Shown in pieces: positions 26,094 through 33,937 of a DNA stretch of 64,000 bases. Source of the stretch: Geobacillus genomosp. 3 (GTDB lineage Bacteria > Bacillota > Bacilli > Bacillales > Anoxybacillaceae); contig NC_022080.4 of assembly GCF_000445995.2 (NCBI RefSeq), positions 24,001 to 88,000 on the forward strand. The letters run 5' to 3'. The notes under the pieces were generated by a model that did not search any database, was not told where the DNA came from, and worked only from the letters and a program-made list of their open reading frames with translations. Each line of letters starts with the position of its first letter. The stretch's first letter is position 1. A program made the translations under genes and the position numbers.

Positions 26094-26351
26094 ATGCCAA
26101 AAACTTTATCCGATATTAAAAAAACGCTGGACTCTAATATCGGGAGACGTTTAACGCTGCGGGCCAACGGCGGACGCAGAAAAATGATTGAGCGTTGTGG
26201 CATTTTGGCGGAGACTTACCCATCGGTATTTGTCATTGAACTGGATCAAAAAGAGAACTCGTTTGAACGCGTATCATTCAGTTATGCCGACGTGTTGACC
26301 GAAACCGTAAAGCTGACGTTTTGGGACGATGAGCAAGCAGGGGGGCAGTAG
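26094..26351 (+). CDS. veg: Veg protein
   Basis: 85 residues. Small conserved SH3-like (DUF1021) protein; in B. subtilis it is highly expressed in vegetative cells and reported to stimulate biofilm gene expression, possibly by countering SinR. The blocks [18 protein letters not shown] and [13 protein letters not shown] are family-typical. SD GTGAGGTGA precedes the ATG. A pair of near-consensus promoters predicts strong expression. Confidence 0.93.
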   Translation: MPKTLSDIKKTLDSNIGRRLTLRANGGRRKMIERCGILAETYPSVFVIELDQKENSFERVSFSYADVLTETVKLTFWDDEQAGGQ

Positions 26352-26379
26352 ACATAAGTTGTTTGCTGCTTTTTATTTT
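26345..26379 (+). terminator. Terminator after veg
   Basis: GCAGTAGACA (26345-26354), 5-nt loop, TGTTTGCTGC (26360-26369; two G-T pairs), then TTTTTATTTT. Confidence 0.75.
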
Positions 26380-26391
26380 GTCGTGAAGAAA

Positions 26392-26542
26392 AGCGGGGGT
26401 GCTTGCTTGTCGGAAAAACGCGCCAAAAGGCTTACGGGGAGGCATGAGCCGGGCGGTGCTTAGTTTTGCGAAAGCAGCGCCAAAGAGGTGCAAGTCATTT
26501 GTTGTCGTTTTGGCAAGATGAAGCAACGGCCGAAGCTAGACA
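26392..26542. repeat. Structured intergenic element D between veg and sspF
   Basis: A GC-rich stretch in an otherwise gene-free 350-nt gap. It begins GAAAAGCGGGGG and ends GGCCGAAGCTAGACAAT, the same end motifs as the rRNA-spacer hairpin repeats. Internal stems include GGCGGTGCTT/AAGCAGCGCC (one mismatch, about 26453-26483) and GGCT/AGCC. The interior does not match copies A-C, so membership is tentative. Confidence 0.45.
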
Positions 26543-26552
26543 ATAATAGGCA

Positions 26553-26583
26553 GACATAAAGCCGCCTCCGTTATTTCATACTA
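26553..26583 (+). promoter_or_regulatory. Candidate sigma-G promoter for sspF
   Basis: GACATA (26553-26558), 18-nt spacer, CATACTA (26577-26583), matching sigma-G/F-type signals (GHATR, CATnnTA). sspF is forespore-expressed in B. subtilis. Confidence 0.45.
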
Positions 26584-26700
26584 AAACTGCCGCGGTCGCC
26601 TTTCATCTTTAGCGGATGAAGCCAGCCGGTTTATTGCGCCGGCGAGTTGCACAACGTTTCGTGCCATGACGCCAATGAACATCGAAAGGGGTTGCTGACA

Positions 26701-26880
26701 TTGGGTCGACGCCGCGGAGTTATGTCGCAACGCTTGAAAGAAGAGCTGGCAAAAGAGCTAGGCTTTTACGATGTCGTGCAGCGTGAAGGATGGGGAGCCA
26801 TCCGCGCAAAAGATGCAGGAAACATGGTAAGATTGGCGATTGAACGGGCAGAACGGCAGCTGGCCGGGAAAACGGAATAG
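26701..26880 (+). CDS. sspF: Small acid-soluble spore protein, alpha/beta type (SspF)
   Basis: 59 residues. Alpha/beta SASP relative that coats and protects spore DNA. Contains [21 protein letters not shown] at the N-terminus (partly quoted) and the DNA-binding signature [18 protein letters not shown] near 29-46. TTG at 26701 follows AAAGGGG at nine bases and gives the MGRRRGVMS start of B. subtilis SspF. The open frame further upstream is not translated in this reading. Ends at its own terminator. Confidence 0.92.
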   Translation: MGRRRGVMSQRLKEELAKELGFYDVVQREGWGAIRAKDAGNMVRLAIERAERQLAGKTE

Positions 26881-26906
26881 CGCCGGCGGTCATGGCGCGC
26901 TGCGGC

Positions 26907-26938
26907 GAGGGTGTCCCAAGCAAGGGACGCCCTTTTTA
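26907..26938 (+). terminator. Terminator after sspF
   Basis: GGGTGTCCC (26909-26917), 6-nt loop, GGGACGCCC (26924-26932), TTTTT. Confidence 0.9.
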
Positions 26939-26948
26939 CATATATCGT

Positions 26949-26977
26949 TTGGCGGCGGCATCGAGACGTGGTAATAT
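26949..26977 (+). promoter_or_regulatory. Candidate promoter for ispE
   Basis: TTGGCG (26949-26954), 17-nt spacer, TAATAT (26972-26977). Confidence 0.45.
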
Positions 26978-27123
26978 GGTAAAATGGGTTGACAGAAGAA
27001 AGTCGGACACGGAACGTGTAAACATAAGCAAAACAGCAAAATCAGTGAATATGTCGAATCATTTGCCTGTCGGCATATCAAGACAGTCTGTTTATGAACG
27101 TGCGTGGAAGTAGGTGAAGACTC

Positions 27124-27996
27124 GTGAGGTTATCGGTAAAAGCGCCAGCAAAAATTAACCTGTCTCTCGATGTTCTTTATAAGCGTCCTGATGGCTACCA
27201 TGAAGTGAAGATGGTGATGACGACGATTGATTTGGCTGACCGCATTGAGCTCGTTCCTTTGCCTGGAGAGGATGCGATCCGCATTGTGTCGCAAAACCGG
27301 TTCGTCCCGGATGATTGCCGCAACTTGGCGTATCAGGCGGCGAAACTGCTGAAAGAGACGTTTTCGATTCGCGAAGGGGTGGCGATTTCGATTACGAAGC
27401 ATATTCCGGTGGCCGCCGGCCTGGCGGGAGGGAGCAGCGATGCGGCGGCGACGCTGCGCGGGCTCAATAAGCTTTGGCAACTTGGATTAAGCGTCCATGA
27501 ACTCGCCCGGCTCGGCGCGCAAATCGGCTCGGATGTCGCCTTTTGCGTTTACGGCGGAACAGCCGTGGCGACCGGGCGCGGCGAGATCATCACCCCGATC
27601 TCGCCGCCGCCGCCGTGCTGGGTCGTATTAGCCAAGCCTCCCATTGGTGTATCGACGGCGGAAGTGTACCGGAACTTACAGCTTGAGCATGTCAACCATC
27701 CGGATGTCGAGGCGATGATCGAGGCGATCGAGCGGCATGATTATGCGGCGATTTGCCGGTCGGTCGGCAATGTTCTTGAGGAAGTGACGCTGAAAAAATA
27801 TCCGGAAGTCGCACATATTAAAGAACAAATGCGGCGGTTTGGAGCCGATGCAGTATTGATGAGCGGCAGCGGGCCGACCGTGTTTGGGCTGATCGAGCAC
27901 GATTCAAGAATGCAGCGCGTATACAACGGACTGCGCGGCTTTTGCGATCAAGTGTTTGCTGTAAGGCTGTTAGGGGAGCGCCATTCCCTTGATTAA
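27124..27996 (+). CDS. ispE: 4-diphosphocytidyl-2-C-methyl-D-erythritol kinase
   Basis: 290 residues. GHMP kinase of the non-mevalonate (MEP) isoprenoid pathway. N-terminal [12 protein letters not shown] (6-17) with the catalytic Lys and Asn, and the ATP-binding glycine loop [15 protein letters not shown] (about 95-109), plus C-terminal [13 protein letters not shown] start at 27124 with AGGTGA upstream. It sits between sspF and purR as in B. subtilis, where yabH/ispE was once annotated as a purine repressor partner. Confidence 0.95.
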   Translation: MRLSVKAPAKINLSLDVLYKRPDGYHEVKMVMTTIDLADRIELVPLPGEDAIRIVSQNRFVPDDCRNLAYQAAKLLKETFSIREGVAISITKHIPVAAGLAGGSSDAAATLRGLNKLWQLGLSVHELARLGAQIGSDVAFCVYGGTAVATGRGEIITPISPPPPCWVVLAKPPIGVSTAEVYRNLQLEHVNHPDVEAMIEAIERHDYAAICRSVGNVLEEVTLKKYPEVAHIKEQMRRFGADAVLMSGSGPTVFGLIEHDSRMQRVYNGLRGFCDQVFAVRLLGERHSLD

Positions 27997-28026
27997 ACAC
28001 GTACATTTTTGATAAAATGAATTTAT

Positions 28027-28039
28027 AATATTCGGTTTC
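28027..28039 (-). promoter_or_regulatory. Candidate PurBox upstream of purR
   Basis: Read on the minus strand, GAAACCGAATATT matches 11 of 13 positions of the PurBox (AWWWCCGAACWWT). It overlaps a TATAAT at 28024-28029, a plausible -10 for purR. A second inverted box at the usual spacing was not found. Confidence 0.4.
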
Positions 28040-28051
28040 AGGAGGTCCGCT

Positions 28052-28873
28052 ATGAAGCTAAGGCGAAGCGGCCGTTTAGTCGATATGACGCATTATCTTC
28101 TTGAACGGCCACACCAGCTCATTCCGCTTACTTTTTTTGCGGAGCGGTACGAATCGGCCAAATCGTCGATCAGCGAAGATTTAACGATCATTAAGCAAAC
28201 GCTCGAGCAGCAAGGCATCGGAACGGTTCGGACGCTACCTGGCGCGGCCGGCGGCGTGCAATACATTCCGAAAATGGCCGCCGAAGAAGCGGAGGAAGTT
28301 GTCGCCTATTTGTGTGAGCAGTTATCACGCCCGGACCGGCTTCTTCCCGGCGGATATTTATATATGACGGACATTCTTGGCGACCCCCGTATTATGAATA
28401 AAATTGGCCGCCTTTATGCGTCCATTTTCGCCGACCGTCCGGTGGATGTCGTGATGACGATCGCCACCAATGGGATTCCGCTTGCATATGCCATCGCCAA
28501 CTTTTTGTACGTGCCGGTTGTGATCGTTCGCCATGACAATAAAGTGACGGAAGGACCGATGGTGAGCATCAACTACGTGTCCGGCTCGTCCAGGCGCATT
28601 CAAACGATGGTTTTGTCAAAACGCAGCTTGGCTGAGGGGGCGAACGTGCTCATCGTCGACGACTTCATGAAAGCAGGCGGTACGATCAACGGCATGGTCA
28701 GCTTGCTGCAAGAGTTTAACGGCCATGTATCCGGCATCGGCGTGCTCGTCGAGTCTGAGGAGGCAAAAGAGCGGTTAGTTGACGAGTACATTTCGCTCGT
28801 AAAGCTGTCGGCTGTTGACACGAAAGAAAAACGAATCGCGGTCAAGGAAGGCAACTACAAAACGTTTTTTTAG
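28052..28873 (+). CDS. purR: Purine operon repressor PurR
   Basis: 273 residues. An N-terminal winged helix (about 1-74) is joined to a phosphoribosyltransferase-fold effector domain. The PRPP loop [16 protein letters not shown] (about 201-216) is intact. The Bacillus PurR represses pur genes and is relieved by PRPP (and antagonised by ppGpp). Strong SD CAGGAGGT. Followed by ridA, as in B. subtilis (yabJ). Confidence 0.95.
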   Translation: MKLRRSGRLVDMTHYLLERPHQLIPLTFFAERYESAKSSISEDLTIIKQTLEQQGIGTVRTLPGAAGGVQYIPKMAAEEAEEVVAYLCEQLSRPDRLLPGGYLYMTDILGDPRIMNKIGRLYASIFADRPVDVVMTIATNGIPLAYAIANFLYVPVVIVRHDNKVTEGPMVSINYVSGSSRRIQTMVLSKRSLAEGANVLIVDDFMKAGGTINGMVSLLQEFNGHVSGIGVLVESEEAKERLVDEYISLVKLSAVDTKEKRIAVKEGNYKTFF

Positions 28874-28926
28874 GCGGCTTGCTGCCTGTCATAAATGATG
28901 AAAATAATGGAAAGGGGATTTTACTA

Positions 28927-29301
28927 ATGAGAAAAGTGGAAACGAAAAATGCGCCTCAGGCAATTGGTCCGTATTCACAAGGGATCATTGTCAACAACAT
29001 GTTTTACAGCTCGGGGCAAATTCCGCTCACTCCGGAAGGGGAAATGGTAAAAGGCGACATCCAAGCACAGACGCATCAAGTGTTCCAAAATTTAAAAGCG
29101 GTATTGGAAGCAGCTGGCGCTTCGCTCGACACGGTTGTAAAAACAACAGTGTTTATAAAAAATATGGACGATTTTGCAGCCATGAATGAAGTATACGGCC
29201 AATATTTCACGAACCATAAACCGGCACGCTCATGTGTGGAAGTGGCTCGGCTGCCAAAAGACGCCCTTGTCGAAATTGAAGTTATCGCTCTTGTGCAATA
29301 A
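28927..29301 (+). CDS. ridA: RidA family enamine/imine deaminase (YabJ)
   Basis: 124 residues. YjgF/YER057c/UK114 family homotrimer that hydrolyses reactive 2-aminoacrylate-type imines made by PLP enzymes. Signature near the C-terminus: [22 protein letters not shown], with the substrate-binding Arg in [11 protein letters not shown] 28927 gives [19 protein letters not shown], aligned with the family; SD GAAAGGGGA. Same place as yabJ in the B. subtilis purR operon. Confidence 0.94.
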   Translation: MRKVETKNAPQAIGPYSQGIIVNNMFYSSGQIPLTPEGEMVKGDIQAQTHQVFQNLKAVLEAAGASLDTVVKTTVFIKNMDDFAAMNEVYGQYFTNHKPARSCVEVARLPKDALVEIEVIALVQ

Positions 29302-29357
29302 ACAGTGACTTTCCCCTTTTTCCCTGCCTGAAATTTATAAAAAATTTTTTGAAAAAA

Positions 29358-29385
29358 GAAGGAAATGGCTCGGGGGCGTGGAATT
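29358..29385 (+). promoter_or_regulatory. Sigma-H promoter of spoVG
   Basis: GAAGGAAAT (29358-29366) and GTGGAATT (29378-29385), 11-nt spacer, a full match to the sigma-H pattern (RNAGGAWWW, RNNGAAT). An AT-rich tract lies just upstream (29334-29357), where AbrB binds in B. subtilis. Confidence 0.85.
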
Positions 29386-29426
29386 AATTACATCGAGTCT
29401 CATACAGGGAAAAGGTGGTGAACATA

Positions 29427-29717
29427 ATGGAAGTGACAGACGTAAGATTACGCCGCGTCAATACCGAAGGACGGATGAAAGCGATCGCCTCCATCACATT
29501 GGACAACGAGTTCGTCGTCCATGACATCCGCGTCATTGACGGGAACAACGGGCTGTTTGTTGCGATGCCGAGCAAGCGTACACCAGACGGAGAGTTCCGC
29601 GATATCGCGCATCCGATCAATTCCGCTACGCGCGGAAAAATCCAGGAGGCGATCTTAGCTGAGTACCACCGCCTCGGGAAGTTGGAAGAAGAACTTGAAG
29701 AAGCTGGCGCTTCGTAA
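29427..29717 (+). CDS. spoVG: Regulator SpoVG
   Basis: 96 residues. RNA/DNA-binding regulator of sporulation and septation. [19 protein letters not shown] and [16 protein letters not shown] are nearly identical to B. subtilis. ATG at 29427 after AAAGGTGGTG; the GTG at 29415 lies in the SD. The upstream sigma-H promoter and the AbrB gene in the same window reproduce the classic abrB-spoVG circuit. Confidence 0.96.
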
Positions 29718-29726
29718 ACATATTGA

Positions 29727-29766
29727 AGAGAGCTTAGGCAAAATTGGCCAGGCTCTCTATTTTTTT
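29727..29766 (+). terminator. Terminator after spoVG
   Basis: AGAGAGC (29727-29733) with GCTCTCT (29752-29758), an inner GGC/GCC, then ATTTTTTT. Confidence 0.8.
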
Positions 29767-29784
29767 GGCAAACGTATTGTTTCC

Positions 29785-29813
29785 TTGAAAAGCGCGGCCG
29801 ATTCATATATATT
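29785..29813 (+). promoter_or_regulatory. Sigma-A promoter of glmU-prs
   Basis: TTGAAA (29785-29790), 17-nt spacer, TATATT (29808-29813). Confidence 0.65.
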
Positions 29814-29849
29814 CAATTATGGATAAAAGGGTAATTGGAGGCCTTTCAC

Positions 29850-31229
29850 ATGGTGAAGCGATATGCAGTCATTTTGGCGGCCGGACAAGGAACGAGGATG
29901 AAATCCAAGCTGTATAAGGTGCTCCATCCCGTTTGCGGCAAGCCAATGGTTCAGCACGTAGTGGATCAAGTGTCCAAGCTTGGGGTGGAAAAAACGATTG
30001 CAGTAGTGGGATTTGGGGCGGAGCAAGTGAAAGAACAGCTCGGCGTCCAGTGTGAGTACGCACTGCAAGAAGAGCAGCTTGGGACGGCGCACGCGGTCAT
30101 GCAGGCCGCTCCGTACTTGCAAGGACTTGAAGGAGTTACGGTCGTCGTCTGCGGTGATACACCGCTTATTACTGCCGAAACGATGGAGGCGCTGCTTGAA
30201 CAGCATATGGCCGCCAAGGCGAAGGCGACCGTATTGACGGCTATGGCCGACGATCCGGCCGGATATGGGCGCATTGTCCGCAACAATGCCGGCCATGTCG
30301 AAAAAATTGTTGAACATAAAGATGCGAATGAGCAGGAACGGAGCATTTGTGAGATCAACACGGGAACGTATTGCTTCGACAACCAAACATTGTTTCAAGC
30401 GCTTACAAAAGTAACAAACCATAACGCCCAAGGCGAATATTATTTAACCGATGTGATTGAAATTATAAAAGCAGATGGTGGCATTGTATCCGCTTATCAG
30501 GCGCCGTCGTTCGACGAAACGATCGGTGTCAATGACCGCATCGCCCTCGCCGAGGCAGAACGAATTATGCGCGATCGCATTTGCCGCCAGCATATGAAAA
30601 ACGGAGTGACGATCATTGATCCGGCTTGTACCTATATTTCCGCCGAGGTGACAATCGGGCGTGACACGGTCATTTATCCCGGCACGGTTATTGAAGGCGA
30701 GACGGTGATTGGCGAAGATTGCTCGATTGGCCCCCATTCGGAAATTAAAAACTGCTGTATCGGCCATCGCACGTCCATCCGCCACTCGGTCGCCCATGAC
30801 AGCGAAATCGGCAACGATGTGACGATCGGCCCGTTCGCTCATATTCGCCCGTTGTCAAAAATTGACGATGAAGTGCGAATCGGCAACTTTGTCGAGGTGA
30901 AAAAATCGACATTTGGCAAAGGAAGCAAAGCCTCGCATTTAAGCTATATCGGTGATGCGGAAGTCGGTGCTGATGTCAACCTCGGATGCGGGTCGATTAC
31001 GGTCAACTATGACGGTGTACACAAATATAGAACAAAAATTGAAGACGGTGCGTTTGTCGGTTGCAACGTCAACTTAATCGCGCCGGTTACGATCGGCCAA
31101 GGCGCCTACGTCGCCGCCGGATCGACAATCACTGACGATGTCCCCGGCCGCGCGCTCGCTATTGCCCGCGCTCGGCAAATTAATAAGGAAAACTATGTGG
31201 ATCGCCTGCCAGGCAAGAAAAAATCTTAA
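29850..31229 (+). CDS. glmU: Bifunctional UDP-N-acetylglucosamine pyrophosphorylase / glucosamine-1-P N-acetyltransferase
   Basis: 459 residues. Makes UDP-GlcNAc for peptidoglycan and teichoic acids. N-terminal uridyltransferase with [19 protein letters not shown] (8-26) and CGDTP; C-terminal left-handed beta-helix acetyltransferase with hexapeptide repeats from about residue 255 and the active-site NYDG (about 385). ATG at 29850 is eight bases from TGGAGG; the open frame from 29835 includes the SD and is not the start. Forms an operon with prs, 12 nt downstream. Confidence 0.96.
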   Translation: MVKRYAVILAAGQGTRMKSKLYKVLHPVCGKPMVQHVVDQVSKLGVEKTIAVVGFGAEQVKEQLGVQCEYALQEEQLGTAHAVMQAAPYLQGLEGVTVVVCGDTPLITAETMEALLEQHMAAKAKATVLTAMADDPAGYGRIVRNNAGHVEKIVEHKDANEQERSICEINTGTYCFDNQTLFQALTKVTNHNAQGEYYLTDVIEIIKADGGIVSAYQAPSFDETIGVNDRIALAEAERIMRDRICRQHMKNGVTIIDPACTYISAEVTIGRDTVIYPGTVIEGETVIGEDCSIGPHSEIKNCCIGHRTSIRHSVAHDSEIGNDVTIGPFAHIRPLSKIDDEVRIGNFVEVKKSTFGKGSKASHLSYIGDAEVGADVNLGCGSITVNYDGVHKYRTKIEDGAFVGCNVNLIAPVTIGQGAYVAAGSTITDDVPGRALAIARARQINKENYVDRLPGKKKS

Positions 31230-31241
31230 TGGAGGTTTATC

Positions 31242-32189
31242 ATGTCTGAATGCCAGCACCAATTAAAGTTGTTCGCCCTTAACTCGAACATGAGGCTAGC
31301 GAAAGAAATTGCGGAAGTCATGGGGATTGAGCTTGGCAAATGTTCTGTGTCCCGTTTTAGTGATGGGGAAATTCAGATTAACATCGAGGAAAGCATCCGC
31401 GGCGATGATGTGTTTGTCATCCAATCGACGAGCGTCCCGGTCAATGAGCACTTAATGGAACTGCTCATTATGATCGATGCATTAAAACGTGCTTCGGCGC
31501 GTACGATCAATATCGTGATGCCATACTATGGCTATGCGCGCCAAGATCGGAAAGCGCGTTCGCGCGAGCCGATTACAGCGAAGCTCGTCGCCAACTTGCT
31601 CGAAACGGCCGGAGCATCGCGCGTCATTACGCTTGATCTGCATGCTCCGCAAATCCAAGGATTTTTCGATATCCCGATCGATCATCTAATGGGTGTTCCT
31701 ATTTTAGCGGATTACTTTAAAAGCAAACAGTTGGATGATGTCGTCATTGTTTCCCCGGATCATGGCGGCGTGACAAGGGCGCGCAAGTTGGCGGACCGTC
31801 TGAAAGCACCGCTCGCCATTATCGACAAACGCCGGCCGCGGCCGAACGCTGTGGAAGTGATGAACATCATTGGGCAAGTGAATGGGAAAACGGCCATTTT
31901 GATTGATGACATCATCGATACAGCCGGCACGATTACGCTCGGGGCGAACGCCCTTGTCGAACACGGGGCAAAAGAAGTGTACGCATGCTGTACCCACCCG
32001 GTGCTGTCCGGTCCGGCGATTGAGCGCATTCAAAATTCGAAAATTACAGAGCTTGTCGTCACCAATTCGATTGCCTTGCCAGAAGAGAAGAAAATTGATA
32101 AAATTGTAGAGCTGTCGGTGGCGCCGCTTATTGCCGAAGCGGTTACGCGCGTGTATGAAATGAAATCTGTCAGCGTCCTGTTCGACTAA
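31242..32189 (+). CDS. prs: Ribose-phosphate pyrophosphokinase
   Basis: 315 residues. Makes PRPP, needed by PurR sensing, HprT, and nucleotide, His and Trp synthesis. RLSDGE-type flag region ([16 protein letters not shown]), the catalytic [17 protein letters not shown] (about 95-111), and the PRPP-binding loop [14 protein letters not shown] (about 217-230). SD TGGAGGT. Directly after glmU as in B. subtilis. Confidence 0.97.
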   Translation: MSECQHQLKLFALNSNMRLAKEIAEVMGIELGKCSVSRFSDGEIQINIEESIRGDDVFVIQSTSVPVNEHLMELLIMIDALKRASARTINIVMPYYGYARQDRKARSREPITAKLVANLLETAGASRVITLDLHAPQIQGFFDIPIDHLMGVPILADYFKSKQLDDVVIVSPDHGGVTRARKLADRLKAPLAIIDKRRPRPNAVEVMNIIGQVNGKTAILIDDIIDTAGTITLGANALVEHGAKEVYACCTHPVLSGPAIERIQNSKITELVVTNSIALPEEKKIDKIVELSVAPLIAEAVTRVYEMKSVSVLFD

Positions 32190-32200
32190 ACACAAAGTAT

Positions 32201-32226
32201 GTTTATCCCTTCTTGTTTTAGGATAA
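32201..32226 (+). promoter_or_regulatory. Candidate sigma-B promoter of the L25/ctc gene
   Basis: GTTTAT (32201-32206), 14-nt spacer, GGATAA (32221-32226), close to the sigma-B consensus (GTTTaa, GGGtAt). ctc is a classic sigma-B gene in B. subtilis. A sigma-A reading (TTGTTT at 32213, 17-nt spacer, TAGATT) overlaps it and cannot be excluded. Confidence 0.45.
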
Positions 32227-32264
32227 AGTAGACAATAGATTCTAATTCAGGAAGGTGACAAAAC

Positions 32265-32897
32265 ATGGCGATTGTGTTGGAAGCGAAAGAACGCACAGAC
32301 AAAAAACGTTCAACATTGCAGCGTATTCGTTCGCAAGGGGGCATTCCGGCAGTATTGTACGGCAAAAAGGTCGATAATAAAATGATTTTCGTCAGCGCCG
32401 CTGATCTTGAGAAAGCGCTCCGCGAGGGCGGGCGCCACAGCTTGATGACGCTGAACGTCGACGGTGGCGATTACTCAGTGCTATTGCGTGAAATGCAGCG
32501 CGATCCGTTGCGCGGCGAGCTTCTTCACGCCGATTTTCAGGCGGTCGATATGTCGACGGAAGTCGATGTCGATGTCGAAGTCCGGCTAGTGGGCGAAGCG
32601 CCTGGAGTGAAAGATGGCGGCGTCCTGCAGCAAAACTTGCACCAGTTATCGATCCGCGTTTTGCCGGCAAACATTCCGCCAGCGATTGAAGTGGACATCT
32701 CCAGTTTGCAAGTCGGCGATACGGTCACGGTCGACGACGTACAAACAGGCGGAACATTTGAAATCAATCACGAACCTTCCGAAGTGATTGCGACGATTCT
32801 GCCGCCGAAGCAAGAAGAGGAAATCCATAGCGGCGAGCAGCAAGAGGCGGGACAGCCCGACGCTGAGGAAGGAAGAGAAACGACACCAGAAGAGTGA
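32265..32897 (+). CDS. rplY: 50S ribosomal protein L25/general stress protein Ctc
   Basis: 210 residues. An N-terminal L25 5S-rRNA-binding domain (about 1-92; LLREMQRDPLRGELLHADF) is joined to the C-terminal TL5/CTC beta domain (about 95-185), and a highly acidic tail rich in Glu and Gln. The long form is the CTC type. Binds 5S rRNA in the large subunit central protuberance. SD AGGAAGGTGA. Ends at a strong terminator. Confidence 0.94.
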   Translation: MAIVLEAKERTDKKRSTLQRIRSQGGIPAVLYGKKVDNKMIFVSAADLEKALREGGRHSLMTLNVDGGDYSVLLREMQRDPLRGELLHADFQAVDMSTEVDVDVEVRLVGEAPGVKDGGVLQQNLHQLSIRVLPANIPPAIEVDISSLQVGDTVTVDDVQTGGTFEINHEPSEVIATILPPKQEEEIHSGEQQEAGQPDAEEGRETTPEE

Positions 32898-32899
32898 CA

Positions 32900-32927
32900 G
32901 ACGTAACCGTTCCGGTTACGTCTTTTG
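32900..32927 (+). terminator. Terminator after the L25 gene
   Basis: GACGTAACCG (32900-32909), 3-nt loop, CGGTTACGTC (32913-32922), TTTTG. Confidence 0.85.
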
Positions 32928-32957
32928 TAGTATCATGTATAGAGAGGGGCGCGGTCA

Positions 32958-33518
32958 TTGAAGTTGTTTGTCGGGCTCGGAAACCCGGGCAAGGAGTATG
33001 AGCAAACGCGGCATAACATCGGCTTTTTTGTCATTGATGAGTTGGCCAAACGTTGGAACGTTTCGTTGAGAACCGCTAAATTCCGTGGCTTGTTCGGAAC
33101 GGCATCCGTTTTTGGCGAAAAAGTGGCATTATGCAAACCGCTGACATATATGAATTTATCAGGGGAATGTGTTCGCCCGCTCATTGATTTCTATGGCATT
33201 GCCATCGACGATATTATGATTATTTACGATGATCTCGATCTTCTGCCGGGGAAAATCCGTCTTCGCCTGAAAGGAAGCTCCGGCGGCCATAATGGCGTCA
33301 AGTCGATCATTCACCATCTTGGCACCGAACAGTTTAAACGCATTCGCATCGGCATCGGTCGGCCAACGAACGGCCAGCCGGTTGCCGATTACGTGCTTAG
33401 CCGTTTTACGGAAGAGGAGAAGCCGGCGGTGGCCAAAGCGGTTTTGCGGGCTGCCGATGCGTGCGAGCAGGCGGTAACGACACCGTTTGTCCAAGTGATG
33501 AATAACTTTAACGAGTGA
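32958..33518 (+). CDS. pth: Peptidyl-tRNA hydrolase (SpoVC)
   Basis: 186 residues. Releases peptides from prematurely dropped peptidyl-tRNAs. Motifs: [19 protein letters not shown] (5-23) with catalytic His20, [25 protein letters not shown] with catalytic Asp, and [15 protein letters not shown] start at 32958, GAGGGG ten bases upstream. In B. subtilis a mutation here (spoVC) blocks late sporulation. It heads pth-fin-mfd. Confidence 0.95.
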   Translation: MKLFVGLGNPGKEYEQTRHNIGFFVIDELAKRWNVSLRTAKFRGLFGTASVFGEKVALCKPLTYMNLSGECVRPLIDFYGIAIDDIMIIYDDLDLLPGKIRLRLKGSSGGHNGVKSIIHHLGTEQFKRIRIGIGRPTNGQPVADYVLSRFTEEEKPAVAKAVLRAADACEQAVTTPFVQVMNNFNE

Positions 33519-33620
33519 ATATTTTCCTCTGAACTGGTACACAATGTGAGTACGGGAGGCGCGAGGCATCAGCTTCGCCTGCCTTGCGGACGGAACAGTC
33601 CAGTGAGGAGGTTTGCTCGA

Positions 33621-33851
33621 ATGGCGTTACATTATTATTGTCGTCATTGCGGCGCAAAAGTAGGTACGATTGACCGCGTATCGATATATAGCGAAAAACT
33701 AGGATTCCACCATTTGACTGAAGAGGAACGACTTGACATGATTTCGTACGAATCGAACGGCGACATTCATGTGAAAACGATTTGCGAAGACTGCCAAGAG
33801 GCGTTGACGCGAAACCCGGAATGGCATCAATACGAAAAGTTTATTCATTAG
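33621..33851 (+). CDS. fin: Anti-sigma-F factor Fin
   Basis: 76 residues; formerly yabK. Small zinc-binding protein that inhibits sigma-F to promote the switch to sigma-G in the forespore. Conserved [11 protein letters not shown] with CxxC (7-10) and CEDCQEAL with CxxC (about 56-59). ATG at 33621 after GAGGAGG; the open frame upstream from 33546 is non-coding by alignment. Between pth and mfd, as in B. subtilis. The preceding 100 nt contain a small AGGCG/CGCCT hairpin. Confidence 0.93.
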   Translation: MALHYYCRHCGAKVGTIDRVSIYSEKLGFHHLTEEERLDMISYESNGDIHVKTICEDCQEALTRNPEWHQYEKFIH

Positions 33852-33937
33852 GCGCAGCTTTGGGCGACCAAAGCGTTTTTGCGTTTCGTGAGACGACTAA
33901 AGAGGAAAAATCTTCTACTGAGAGGAGGGGGATAGGG

